From: Lacinutrix sp. MedPE-SW
GTDB lineage: Bacteria; Bacteroidota; Bacteroidia; Flavobacteriales; Flavobacteriaceae
Direction: 5' to 3'
DNA length: 64,000 nucleotides
Assembly: GCF_001874145.1 (NCBI RefSeq)
Contig: NZ_MPCX01000002.1
Coordinates: 124,001 to 188,000 of the forward strand
Numbering within the stretch: position 1 is the first letter of the stretch; every line of letters begins with the position of its first letter. The notes beneath the pieces are model-generated. The model was not told where the DNA came from, ran no database searches, and was given only the letters and a program-made list of their open reading frames with translations. Of the stretch, positions 53,934-62,255 are shown one piece after another. The translations under genes and the position numbers were made by a program.

Positions 53934-54872
53934 TTAGTCTAACTTCTTAACTAATAACCAAGCATCACGATTACTATTCTGGCGAATAGTGTTTAGAGCT
54001 TTCATTGCCTCATCTCTATTAGCAAAGCTATTATAAGCTACTTGATGTAAACCGTATTGGTTAACACCTATTTTTCTAGCTTTAAAACCTTCAGCAATTA
54101 ATTGTTCTACTTTTTTGTCAGAATTTGCTTCAACTCTATAAGCACCAGCAACAAGGTGATAATTTCCGCTTTGCTTAGTAACATTTAATTTTATTGCAGG
54201 TAAGGGATTGCTAATAACAAAAGTAGCTTCTTGTACTTCGTTATCTAATGCTAAATTAGCTTCTTCTTGAGCAATTTCATTATGTGCAGCAACACCATCT
54301 ACATAGTATTTAGAAGCACCAAAACCTGTGATAGTTAAAGCAATTAATGCAATAGCAGCATATTTAAAGTACGGTCTTGCTTTTCTTTTTTCTTGAGAAA
54401 CGGTAATAGGTACAACGTTTTCAATAGTTTCTACTTCTTCTTTATAAACTTCACGCGAAATTTTTGGAGAAGTATACTGTGCTAAGCCAAAAGCATCTGT
54501 TAAATAATTTAAATGATAGCTTGGGCTAAATTCTATTTTGCCTTCAGTATTTAATTTTAAGTCACCAATGTTTTTAAAGGCAAGTGTCTCACCTTGGGTT
54601 AAACAAGACTTTAAAGACTTTACACGTTTTTCAATTTTTAACGAAGCGGCTTCAAAAGGAATTTTCTCTACATCTGCTATATAACTTACTAATAAACCAT
54701 CATTAGTTTGTATCTGCTCGTTAAAAGCTAAGCTCTTTTTTGGCGGATAAAACGCATTGGTAGTTTCGTGTACAGTTGCTGGTACGCGTTGCGATAAAAA
54801 GGCTCCAAAGTTAGGCACAGTAACGCATTCGTAACGGTATAGTAAATCGCTTATGTAGTGTTCTAATTGCAT
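53934..54872 (-). CDS. HU-CCDC81 and SPOR domain protein
   Basis: A 312-residue protein. The N-terminal part (QLEHYISDLLYRYECVTVPN with FGAFLSQRVPATV) fits the HU-CCDC81 domain. One membrane helix lies near residue 180 (YAAIALIALTITGFG). The C-terminal SPOR domain contains NYHLVAGAYRVEANSDKKVE. SPOR domains bind denuded peptidoglycan at division sites. It is transcribed divergently from dprA. Confidence 0.85.
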   Translation of the reverse strand: MQLEHYISDLLYRYECVTVPNFGAFLSQRVPATVHETTNAFYPPKKSLAFNEQIQTNDGLLVSYIADVEKIPFEAASLKIEKRVKSLKSCLTQGETLAFKNIGDLKLNTEGKIEFSPSYHLNYLTDAFGLAQYTSPKISREVYKEEVETIENVVPITVSQEKRKARPYFKYAAIALIALTITGFGASKYYVDGVAAHNEIAQEEANLALDNEVQEATFVISNPLPAIKLNVTKQSGNYHLVAGAYRVEANSDKKVEQLIAEGFKARKIGVNQYGLHQVAYNSFANRDEAMKALNTIRQNSNRDAWLLVKKLD

Positions 54873-54976
54873 AAAACAAAGTTATAAATTTTTAGAAACG
54901 AACAAAAGCTTGCTTGTATTAGTTATTAACACCAATAAAATTCTTTTCTTGTAGTCTTAAAACCAGCACAATAAAA

Positions 54977-56080
54977 ATGACAGAAAATGAATTGCTCTAT
55001 GCTTTAGCCTTGCAAAATGTACCAAAAATTGGAGATACTATTGCAAAAAAACTTATTGCGCACTGCGGTTCGCCAGAAGCCGTATTAAAAGAAAAGAAGC
55101 AAAACCTATTAAAAATTGACGGTATTGGTCATGTTACAATTAAAGATTTATTTGCCAATAACCATTTAGAAGCGGCAGAAGCCGAATTACGTTTTATTAA
55201 AACCGAAGGCATAAAAGCACATTATTTTACTTCTGAAGCATATCCTGAAAAATTAAAACATTGTATAGATAGTCCAATTTTATTATTTGAAAGCGGAAAC
55301 ATTAACTTAAATAATAGACATATTATTAGTATTGTTGGTGCTAGAAAAATTACAACTTCTGGCATTGCTTTTTGTGAAAAACTAGTTGAAGCTTTAGCGG
55401 TTTATAATCCTATTATAGTATCTGGTTATGCTTATGGTACAGATATTACTGCACATAAAGCTGCAATAGATAATAAGTTACAAACTATTGCATGTTTAGC
55501 ACATGGATTAAACCAAATATACCCTAAAGCACACAAAAAATATATGGCTGCGGTAGAAAATAATGGTGGTTTTTATACAGATTTTTGGAGTACAGATGCT
55601 TTTGACCGGAACAATTTTTTAAAACGAAACCGTATAATTGCAGGTATTAGTGAAGCAACAATAGTTATAGAAAGTGCCGAAAAAGGTGGTAGTTTGGTAA
55701 CTGCAGATATTGCTAATTCTTATAATCGTGATGTTTTTGCAGTTCCTGGTCGTACTACAGATTCTCAAAGTGTTGGTTGTAATAATTTAATAAAGCAGCA
55801 AAAAGCACATTTATTATCTACACCTTTAGATGTACCATATTTGCTAAATTGGCAATTGGAAGATAAACAAAAACCTGTTGTACAAAAACAATTGTTTGTA
55901 GAGCTTGATGCTAACGAAAAAGTAATTTATAATTATTTAAAAGATAACGACAAGCAAATGCTTGACGTTATCGCTTTAAACTGTAACATGCCAACTTATA
56001 AACTTGCTGGAATATTATTAAATATGGAGTTAAAAGGTATTGTTAGGCCTTTACCAGGGAAACTGTTTGAAGTTATTTAG
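54977..56080 (+). CDS. dprA: DNA-processing protein DprA
   Basis: A 367-residue protein. Helical N-terminal region with IGDTIAKKLIAHCGSPEAVL, then the Rossmann-like DprA core with SIVGARKITTSGIAFCEKLV, VSGYAYGTDITAHKAAIDN and GGSLVTADIANSYNRDVFAV-PGR. A C-terminal winged helix follows (NMPTYKLAGILLNMELKGIV). DprA loads RecA on incoming single-stranded DNA during natural transformation. Confidence 0.95.
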   Translation: MTENELLYALALQNVPKIGDTIAKKLIAHCGSPEAVLKEKKQNLLKIDGIGHVTIKDLFANNHLEAAEAELRFIKTEGIKAHYFTSEAYPEKLKHCIDSPILLFESGNINLNNRHIISIVGARKITTSGIAFCEKLVEALAVYNPIIVSGYAYGTDITAHKAAIDNKLQTIACLAHGLNQIYPKAHKKYMAAVENNGGFYTDFWSTDAFDRNNFLKRNRIIAGISEATIVIESAEKGGSLVTADIANSYNRDVFAVPGRTTDSQSVGCNNLIKQQKAHLLSTPLDVPYLLNWQLEDKQKPVVQKQLFVELDANEKVIYNYLKDNDKQMLDVIALNCNMPTYKLAGILLNMELKGIVRPLPGKLFEVI

Positions 56081-56098
56081 TAATTACATAGTGAAATA

Positions 56099-57067
56099 CT
56101 AATAACCAACTTTTTTACGAACACGTTTTAAAACAGCATCTGCAACAACTCTAGCTTTTTCAGCACCTTTGGCTAAAGCTTCATCTATTTTATCAAGGTT
56201 GTTCATGTAATAGTTGTAACGTTCGCGCTCTGTTTCAAAAGTTTTTAAAATTAGCTCAAATAAAGCTTGTTTGGCATGACCATAACCATAATTACCATTT
56301 TCGTAGTTGGCTTTCATGGTTTCAATTTCGCTTTCAGAAGCCATTAAACTATAAATTGCAAAACAATTGCAAGAAGCCCAATCTTTAGGTTCTTCTAATG
56401 GCGTACTATCTGTTTCAATAGTCATTATTTGTTTTCTTAACTTTTTCTCAGGAAGAAATATATTAATAGTATTGCCTTTACTTTTACTCATTTTAGCACC
56501 ATCGGTTCCAGGAATAAGCATGGTTTGCTCTTGTATTTTAGCTTCAGGTATTACAAAAGTGTCACCCATTTTAGTATGAAAACGAGAAGCAACATCACGT
56601 GTCATTTCTATATGTTGCAATTGGTCTTTACCAACAGGAATAATTTCTGCATCATATAATAATATATCTGCAGCCATTAACATTGGGTAAGTAAATAAAC
56701 CGGCGTTTACATCGTCTAACCTATCTGCTTTGTCTTTAAAACTATGCGCTAAAGTTAAGCGTTGATACGGAAAAAAACAGCTTAAATACCAGGTTAACTC
56801 TGTTGTTTGTGGTATGTCGCTTTGTCTATAAAATACAGTGTTTTCAATATCTAAACCTAAGGCTAGCCAAGTTGCTGCTGTAGAATAGGTGTTATTTCGT
56901 AATGTTTCTCCATCTTTTATTTGTGTTAGCGAGTGCATATCTGCAATAAATAAAAAAGACTCGTTTGAAGCGTCGTTTGCTAATGCCATTGCAGGTATTA
57001 ATGCGCCTAAAATATTTCCTAAATGTGGAGTTCCTGTACTTTGTATTCCTGTAAGTATTCTTGCCAT
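56099..57067 (-). CDS. trpS: Tryptophanyl-tRNA synthetase
   Basis: A 322-residue class I synthetase of the short bacterial type. It has the HIGH-like motif GTPHLGNILGALIP near the N-terminus and KMSKS in GAKMSKSKGNTI near residue 195. It charges tRNA-Trp. A leader hairpin precedes it by 8 nt, and it converges with dprA. Confidence 0.96.
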   Translation of the reverse strand: MARILTGIQSTGTPHLGNILGALIPAMALANDASNESFLFIADMHSLTQIKDGETLRNNTYSTAATWLALGLDIENTVFYRQSDIPQTTELTWYLSCFFPYQRLTLAHSFKDKADRLDDVNAGLFTYPMLMAADILLYDAEIIPVGKDQLQHIEMTRDVASRFHTKMGDTFVIPEAKIQEQTMLIPGTDGAKMSKSKGNTINIFLPEKKLRKQIMTIETDSTPLEEPKDWASCNCFAIYSLMASESEIETMKANYENGNYGYGHAKQALFELILKTFETERERYNYYMNNLDKIDEALAKGAEKARVVADAVLKRVRKKVGY

Positions 57068-57075
57068 GGTAATTT

Positions 57076-57087
57076 CCGCGTATGCGG
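57076..57087 (-). promoter_or_regulatory. Leader hairpin 8 nt before trpS ATG
   Basis: On the minus strand: CCGC, loop ATAC, GCGG, then the spacer AAATTACC and the ATG at 57067. The geometry is shared with atpH, the nucleotidyltransferase and the thioesterase gene. Confidence 0.55.
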
Positions 57088-57198
57088 TAAACTTTTAAAA
57101 TATTAAATGTGAATTATTTAAAATTCGATGTAATTTTATTCTTAAAAAACAAAGGTAATTTTTTTATGTCACGAGTTCAATAAATTTAATTAGTTTTG

Positions 57199-57945
57199 AT
57201 GCTTATGATTATTTTTAAATATATTTTTTGGCTTTTATATCGTATTTGGTTCTACATATTAGTAGCGCTGCCAATATTAATACTATTTCCTTTTTTATTA
57301 CTTTCTATTTTAAAAGAATCATGGTATCCATATTTTTTTAAACTAGCACGCATTTGGGCTAGATTTATATTAATAGGTATGGGTTTTAATACTAAGATTA
57401 CCCGAGAGCAGCATACAAATAAAAGTGATAGTTATATGTTTATTGCTAACCATACTTCTATGGCAGATATTATGTTAATGCTTGTGGTAACTAAAAACCC
57501 ATTTGTATTTGTTGGTAAAGCCGAGTTGGCAAAAATACCTTTGTTTGGTTTTTTTTACAAGCGTACTTGTATTTTGGTAGATAGAAGTAGCCCGGAAAGT
57601 AGAAAACGTGTGTTTTTAAGAGCTAAAAAGCGATTAAAAGATGGCTTGAGTATTTGTATTTTTCCTGAAGGTTTAGTACCTGAAGAAGATATTTTGTTAA
57701 CCGATTTTAAAGATGGCGCGTTTCGCTTAGCTATAAATCATCAAATACCAATTGTACCTATCACTTTTGCCGATAATAAAAAACGTTTTTCTTACACCTT
57801 TTTTAGTGGTGGACCAGGAAAAATGAGAGCACACATACATCAATTTATAGACACAAAAGGTTTAACTATTGAAGATACTGTGAGTATTAGAACACAAGCA
57901 CGAAATGTGATTTATAATCAATTATTAGCTTTTGGAGCTAAATAA
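57199..57945 (+). CDS. PlsC-like 1-acylglycerol-3-phosphate acyltransferase
   Basis: A 248-residue protein from the ATG at 57199 (57205 also possible; the TTG at 57196 is unlikely). Two N-terminal membrane segments precede the acyltransferase motif NHTSMADI (NHxxxxD), then a second motif in FPEGLVP. It makes phosphatidic acid from lysophosphatidate, or acylates a related lipid. It stands alone between trpS and a terminator. Confidence 0.85.
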   Translation: MLMIIFKYIFWLLYRIWFYILVALPILILFPFLLLSILKESWYPYFFKLARIWARFILIGMGFNTKITREQHTNKSDSYMFIANHTSMADIMLMLVVTKNPFVFVGKAELAKIPLFGFFYKRTCILVDRSSPESRKRVFLRAKKRLKDGLSICIFPEGLVPEEDILLTDFKDGAFRLAINHQIPIVPITFADNKKRFSYTFFSGGPGKMRAHIHQFIDTKGLTIEDTVSIRTQARNVIYNQLLAFGAK

Positions 57946-57978
57946 AAAAGCCACTCTTGGCACAGAGCAGCTTTTTTT
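57944..57978 (+). terminator. Intrinsic terminator after the PlsC-like gene
   Basis: Arms AAAAAAGC and GCTTTTTTT with an inner CTCT/AGAG pairing, directly after the stop codon. Confidence 0.75.
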
Positions 57979-58051
57979 AATTATTGGGTTTTTAATTTAA
58001 AAAAAATACCGGATTTAAGCATAACCAACTAAAAAACTTAAAACTTAAAAC

Positions 58052-59686
58052 TTAAAATTTATAACTAAAACCAGTATAAACACCAATAATGTATGGTTTA
58101 AAATTGCCAGAAGTTTCACTAAAGGCATTCATTTGATACTTGAAAGTAGGTTCTAAATTAAATTTAAACGTATTACTAAATTTGTAATCTATACCTAAAC
58201 CTATATTTGCACTGTAACTAACATTATTAATATTGTTCGCCTCTCCTAACTTTCGTTTTTGGTTATCAATTTCTGAAACGACTTCATTTTCACTCAAGAA
58301 AAAAGCACTTGCGCCACCAATAACATTAACACCTAATTTTTTGTTTACTACGGCATATTCTAACTCTAAAGGAACCTCATAGTAGCTTATGCGTTGACTT
58401 AATGCTACATTTAAATTATCATTTACTAGATTACTAACTTGAAGTACATTTAAATTATCTGTACTTAAAACCGAAAACGTTTGGCCTTGATAATCTGGCA
58501 CAAAGTTTATATTCCTTAAAGCAGCGTTATTTGGAGAGTTTGATACGGCATTATAAACTATAACATTTGCAGTGTCGTAACTTAAATTAAGTTTGTTAAT
58601 ACCAGAACGTACTTTAAGTTTTTGGTTAACATTATAGCCTACTTTTACACCGTAACTTGTATTTACTTCTCCGTTTTTAGGATTGTCTATAAATTGCTCA
58701 TCTATATGAGAGCCTTTGCCTAAAGTATTATAATAAACAGGCGCAATATTAGCGTTAACACTCCACCTGTTTACTTGGGTTTCTTCTTCTTTTTCAATAA
58801 GATTTTCAACCTTTGCAATAGCATCTTCAATTGTATTTGTAGAGTCTTGCTTTTCTGTGGTATCTTCTATGTTGTTTTCTGAATTGTTTACAACAACATC
58901 ATTTGTGTTTTTTAATGCTTTTAAAGGATTATTTATAACGTCGTTTTTCAATATTTTGTCTTTAGTTGTATAAGTATTACTAGCCTCTTTATTTATGGCG
59001 CTTCTATCTGTAATAGTATTATTAGCAATTGTTTCTTTGTTTAAATATTGATTATAAGTGTCTTGTTCTGCTTTATTTCCAGATGCTATAAATTGATTAG
59101 TGAAATTCTGGTTATTATTTGAAGCAACCGTATTATTAGAACTATTATTTGTATTTTTTTTAGTATTTCTATTTAAAACAGAACTATTATGTGTTGTACT
59201 ATTAGCGACTTTATTTCTAAAGTTGTTTGAGGTGTTTGCTGTATTTAAATTGTTTGTTTTTTTATTACTGTTAGTATTTAATAGTTTGTTTTGGGAAGTA
59301 GTAGTGGCAACAGTTGTATTGTTTCCTGGTGTAAGTTGCGGTGTGTTATTTGTTGTGCCGTTTTTTGTACCGTTAAGAGTGTTGTTTAAATTAGTGTTTT
59401 TTGTTGTAGCTTTATTATTTGTGGTTGTTTTGTTGTTTTCTGTATTTGTGTCTACAACGGTATTAGTTTGTGGTGAGTTGGTATAAATGGTACTTCCAAT
59501 TGCAAAAAACAACAATAATAAAGCCGCAACACTTGCATAGCGCAACCATAATGGCACTAAAGTGGTTTTACGTTTAGGTTGTTTAATTTCACTTTCTATA
59601 TTGGCCCAAACATTGGCTTTGGGTTTTACTTCAAAGTCTTTAAACTTTTCTTGAAAAAGCCTATCTATATGTTTTTTATCACTCAT
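58052..59686 (-). CDS. Anti-sigma-like / outer-membrane-barrel-like protein with Asn/Thr-rich linker
   Basis: A 544-residue protein starting 2 nt after the ECF sigma gene. Residues 1-50 are cytoplasmic (LFQEKFKDFEVKPKANVWAN), followed by one membrane helix (YASVAALLLLFFAIGSTIY). A very long Asn/Thr/Lys-rich region (about 75-250) follows, and then a beta-rich C-terminal half with short periplasmic turns, resembling outer-membrane beta-barrels. Such sigma-linked proteins are common in flavobacteria. Sigma-factor binding by the N-terminus is inferred. A 7-base CTTAAAA repeat (x3) covers the stop codon. Confidence 0.7.
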   Translation of the reverse strand: MSDKKHIDRLFQEKFKDFEVKPKANVWANIESEIKQPKRKTTLVPLWLRYASVAALLLLFFAIGSTIYTNSPQTNTVVDTNTENNKTTTNNKATTKNTNLNNTLNGTKNGTTNNTPQLTPGNNTTVATTTSQNKLLNTNSNKKTNNLNTANTSNNFRNKVANSTTHNSSVLNRNTKKNTNNSSNNTVASNNNQNFTNQFIASGNKAEQDTYNQYLNKETIANNTITDRSAINKEASNTYTTKDKILKNDVINNPLKALKNTNDVVVNNSENNIEDTTEKQDSTNTIEDAIAKVENLIEKEEETQVNRWSVNANIAPVYYNTLGKGSHIDEQFIDNPKNGEVNTSYGVKVGYNVNQKLKVRSGINKLNLSYDTANVIVYNAVSNSPNNAALRNINFVPDYQGQTFSVLSTDNLNVLQVSNLVNDNLNVALSQRISYYEVPLELEYAVVNKKLGVNVIGGASAFFLSENEVVSEIDNQKRKLGEANNINNVSYSANIGLGIDYKFSNTFKFNLEPTFKYQMNAFSETSGNFKPYIIGVYTGFSYKF

Positions 59687-59688
59687 AA

Positions 59689-60234
59689 TTATAAAGATTG
59701 AGACTGTTGTCCCATTTTATAGTCTGTAATTTTTGTTTTTAAAATCTGTCTAGCACGAGCTAAATTAGATTTTGAGGTTCCTGTGGTTATATTTAATAAT
59801 TCTGCCACATCATTATGCGAATAACCATCTAGAACATAAAGGTTAAATACTAGGCGATAACGATCTGGTAATTCTTGAATTATTTTTAACAAATAATCTA
59901 AAGAGACATCATCATTATTTTCTATTGCTACGCCTTCGTCTTCAATATTTTCTTCGTTTATAATTTCAAAAACATTTTCATGTCGATAACGCTGTAATGC
60001 AGTATTTATAGTTATTCTTTTTAACCAACCTTCAAAAGAACCTTTGTTTTTATATTGATCTATTTTTTTAAATATGGTAACAAATGCGTCTTGTAAATTA
60101 TCTTCGGCTTCGGCATAGTTACGTGAATACTTTAAGCATAGAGAAAACAGTTTACCCGAAAAGAGTTTATATAGTTCACTTTGTGCTTTAGTATTATTTT
60201 TCTTACAGTTATATATGAGTTGATCTAAACTCAA
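59689..60234 (-). CDS. ECF-type RNA polymerase sigma factor
   Basis: A 181-residue sigma factor. Region 2 contains CLKYSRNYAEAEDNLQDAFV and GSFEGWLKRITINTALQRYR; region 4 has LPDRYRLVFNLYVLDGYSHN and TTGTSKSNLARARQIL. The start is TTG at 60234. It lies between a lipoprotein gene (23 nt upstream) and the barrel-like gene, so the three are probably one envelope-stress operon. Target genes are not visible. Confidence 0.88.
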   Translation of the reverse strand: MSLDQLIYNCKKNNTKAQSELYKLFSGKLFSLCLKYSRNYAEAEDNLQDAFVTIFKKIDQYKNKGSFEGWLKRITINTALQRYRHENVFEIINEENIEDEGVAIENNDDVSLDYLLKIIQELPDRYRLVFNLYVLDGYSHNDVAELLNITTGTSKSNLARARQILKTKITDYKMGQQSQSL

Positions 60235-60257
60235 ATTTATATCACGTATTAGTTTAT

Positions 60258-60665
60258 TTATTCTACAACAGGTACTTCAATTGTTAAATATTCATCTTGT
60301 GCATTTTCATCTGTTCCTTGCCAAAATTTAAAAACATAAGAGCCTAACTCTGTAGGTAAAAAATCGAACGAAACCTCTTCTTCAGTATTTAATTCGCTAC
60401 AATCATTAGTATCTACTATAGCACTAATTATTGCAACAGTTCTTTCATTACCGTTTTTTAAATAATAAAGTGTTTTAAACGAATGACAAGTTGTAGGTTT
60501 TATATAAGTTAAGTTTATTTCGTAGGTTACGCCAACCTGAAATTCTTCTGGTACTATAGCACTTTCTATAGGTAACAGCTCTTGATATGTATTTGGTGTA
60601 TCGTCGCTAATATCACATGAAAATGCAATTAGGGCGATAAGACAAATTAGAATTTTTTTAATCAT
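60258..60665 (-). CDS. Uncharacterised lipoprotein
   Basis: A 135-residue protein with the lipobox IAFSC (Cys17) and an acidic beta-rich mature part (ELLPIESAIVPEEFQVGVTY near residue 30). No family recognised. It is the first gene of the sigma-factor unit; a 13-base inverted repeat lies 18 nt upstream of its start. Confidence 0.62.
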   Translation of the reverse strand: MIKKILICLIALIAFSCDISDDTPNTYQELLPIESAIVPEEFQVGVTYEINLTYIKPTTCHSFKTLYYLKNGNERTVAIISAIVDTNDCSELNTEEEVSFDFLPTELGSYVFKFWQGTDENAQDEYLTIEVPVVE

Positions 60666-60683
60666 TTATTAAAATATATATAC

Positions 60684-60696
60684 GTGTATTATACAC
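60684..60696. promoter_or_regulatory. Inverted repeat upstream of the lipoprotein-sigma unit
   Basis: GTGTAT and ATACAC are exact inverted arms around one base, 18 nt before the lipoprotein ATG. It is a candidate operator or transcription-start element for the sigma unit. Confidence 0.4.
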
Positions 60697-60738
60697 CTTA
60701 GATGGTAAAAAGATAAAAAGGTTGCGTATAAAAACAAA

Positions 60739-60763
60739 AAAATCCCGAATAGATCGGGATTTT
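60739..60763 (-). terminator. Intrinsic terminator of recA
   Basis: Stem AAAATCCCGA and TCGGGATTTT with a 5-nt loop. On the minus strand it is followed by T-residues, 19 nt after the recA stop. Confidence 0.85.
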
Positions 60764-60781
60764 ATATAATTATAATAAAGA

Positions 60782-61786
60782 TTATAAATCTTCTTTAATG
60801 GCTTTTTTAATTTTTTGTTCAAGCTCATCAAACAATTCTGGATTGTCCTTTATAATGGCTTTTACAGCGTCTCTACCTTGCCCTAATTTCGTGTCTTCGT
60901 AGCTAAACCAAGAACCGCTTTTCTTCACAATTTCTTTTTCTACTGCTACATCTAAAATTTCTCCTACTTTACTAACACCTTCGCCGTACATAATGTCAAA
61001 CTCTGCTAATTTAAATGGTGGAGCAACTTTGTTTTTAACAACTTTAACTCTGGTTTTATTTCCTCTTACTTCACCATCTGTACTTTTTATTTGTGTAGAT
61101 CTTCTAATATCTAAACGTACCGAAGCGTAAAATTTTAGAGCATTACCACCAGTTGTAGTTTCTGGGTTTCCAAACATTACGCCAATTTTTTCACGTAATT
61201 GGTTAATAAATATTACCGTACAATTGGTTTTACTAATAGAAGCTGTAAGTTTTCTTAGTGCTTGAGACATTAATCGTGCATGAAGTCCCATTTTACTGTC
61301 TCCCATTTCACCTTCAATTTCACTTTTAGGTGTTAATGCAGCAACCGAGTCAACTACAACAATATCAATAGCTCCAGAACGAATTAAATTATCTGCAATT
61401 TCTAATGCTTGCTCACCATTATCTGGTTGAGAAATAATTAAATTGTCTATATCTACGCCTAACTTTTCTGCATAAAAACGATCAAAAGCATGCTCGGCAT
61501 CAATAAATGCAGCAATACCTCCAGCTTTTTGCGCTTCGGCAATAGCATGTAATGTTAATGTTGTTTTACCAGATGATTCTGGACCATATATTTCTATTAC
61601 TCTACCTCTTGGATAACCACCAACACCTAAAGCAATATCTAAACCTAATGAACCAGAAGGAATCGCTTCTACATCTACAACAGCAGCATCACTCATTTTC
61701 ATTACTGTCCCTTTTCCGTAAGCTTTATCTAGTTTGTCTAAGGTAAGCTTTAATGCCTTTAATTTGGCGTCTTTTTCATTGCTCAT
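60782..61786 (-). CDS. recA: Recombinase RecA
   Basis: A 334-residue protein from the ATG at 61786; the in-frame GTG 16 codons upstream lies in the probable promoter. The P-loop is [13 protein letters not shown], then [20 protein letters not shown], the L2/DNA-binding core. RecA drives strand exchange and the SOS response. It is oriented away from the small lipopeptide unit. Confidence 0.96.
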   Translation of the reverse strand: MSNEKDAKLKALKLTLDKLDKAYGKGTVMKMSDAAVVDVEAIPSGSLGLDIALGVGGYPRGRVIEIYGPESSGKTTLTLHAIAEAQKAGGIAAFIDAEHAFDRFYAEKLGVDIDNLIISQPDNGEQALEIADNLIRSGAIDIVVVDSVAALTPKSEIEGEMGDSKMGLHARLMSQALRKLTASISKTNCTVIFINQLREKIGVMFGNPETTTGGNALKFYASVRLDIRRSTQIKSTDGEVRGNKTRVKVVKNKVAPPFKLAEFDIMYGEGVSKVGEILDVAVEKEIVKKSGSWFSYEDTKLGQGRDAVKAIIKDNPELFDELEQKIKKAIKEDL

Positions 61787-61968
61787 AGTCTTCTTTTTTT
61801 CTATTCGTCGTGCTAAAATACTACTTTTTTTCACTTTTTTTTATTTTCTCACGCAACCTTTTAAACAAATTGACATCTAAGTAATAAAGAGGGGAAATTT
61901 TAGCTATGAAAAAGAAAAATTAAATCCGCTTTTTTTATAAATCATGTTCAAATTAAAGTGTTATTAGC
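61787..61968 (-). other. Upstream region of recA without a clear gene
   Basis: An AT-rich gap between recA (minus) and a possible small + strand unit. On the minus strand TAGTATTTTAG near 61812-61822 resembles a weak promoter element for recA. No SOS-box-like palindrome or RNA gene is evident. Confidence 0.4.
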
Positions 61969-62061
61969 ATGAGATTTTTAAAAAAAATATTAACATCAAA
62001 AGCATTAGGCGTTTCAGTCTCTGTTTTAATAAACAGCAGCTGTAAAGCCGATGGAGGTTAA
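61969..62061 (+). CDS. Possible 30-residue lipopeptide
   Basis: Open frame of 30 codons, starting MRFLKKILTSKALGVSVSVL. A basic start is followed by a hydrophobic stretch and then a Cys near the end (INSSCKADGG). This resembles a signal peptide with a lipobox-like site leaving a mature peptide of only six residues, CKADGG. It is followed at 62113-62148 by a strong terminator, so the region is probably a transcription unit of its own. Whether it is translated is not shown; no family recognised. Confidence 0.4.
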   Translation: MRFLKKILTSKALGVSVSVLINSSCKADGG

Positions 62062-62112
62062 CTCGTTTAGTTTTTTTAGAAATAAAAAAAATTAATAACG
62101 AGTTAGTCTATT

Positions 62113-62148
62113 AAAAGTCCTTTGTAAAGTACAAAGGACTTTTTTTTA
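62113..62148 (+). terminator. Intrinsic terminator of the small unit before trhO
   Basis: 14-bp stem (left arm AAAAGTCCTTTGTA, right arm TACAAAGGACTTTT), 3-nt loop, then five further T residues. There is no annotated gene upstream on the + strand except the possible 30-residue frame. Confidence 0.85.
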
Positions 62149-62189
62149 TATTTATTTTAAAGCAATAAACACTCTAAATGTCTTCAAAC

Positions 62190-62219
62190 TTGTTAAGTTG
62201 ATATAAAACAATACCTTTG
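62190..62219 (+). promoter_or_regulatory. trhO promoter (TTG-N19-TAnnTTTG)
   Basis: TTG at 62190-62192 and TACCTTTG at 62212-62219 are separated by 19 nt, the Bacteroidota primary-sigma spacing. The trhO ATG follows 36 nt later. Confidence 0.78.
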
Positions 62220-62255
62220 CAAAAAAATTCTTTAACTTTTTAAAATTAGTATAGC

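Noticed and set aside
59100-59486. Antisense hydrophobic frame over the barrel-like gene
   Set aside because: It is the complement of the Asn/Thr-rich linker, whose codons read as Val, Leu and Phe on the other strand.
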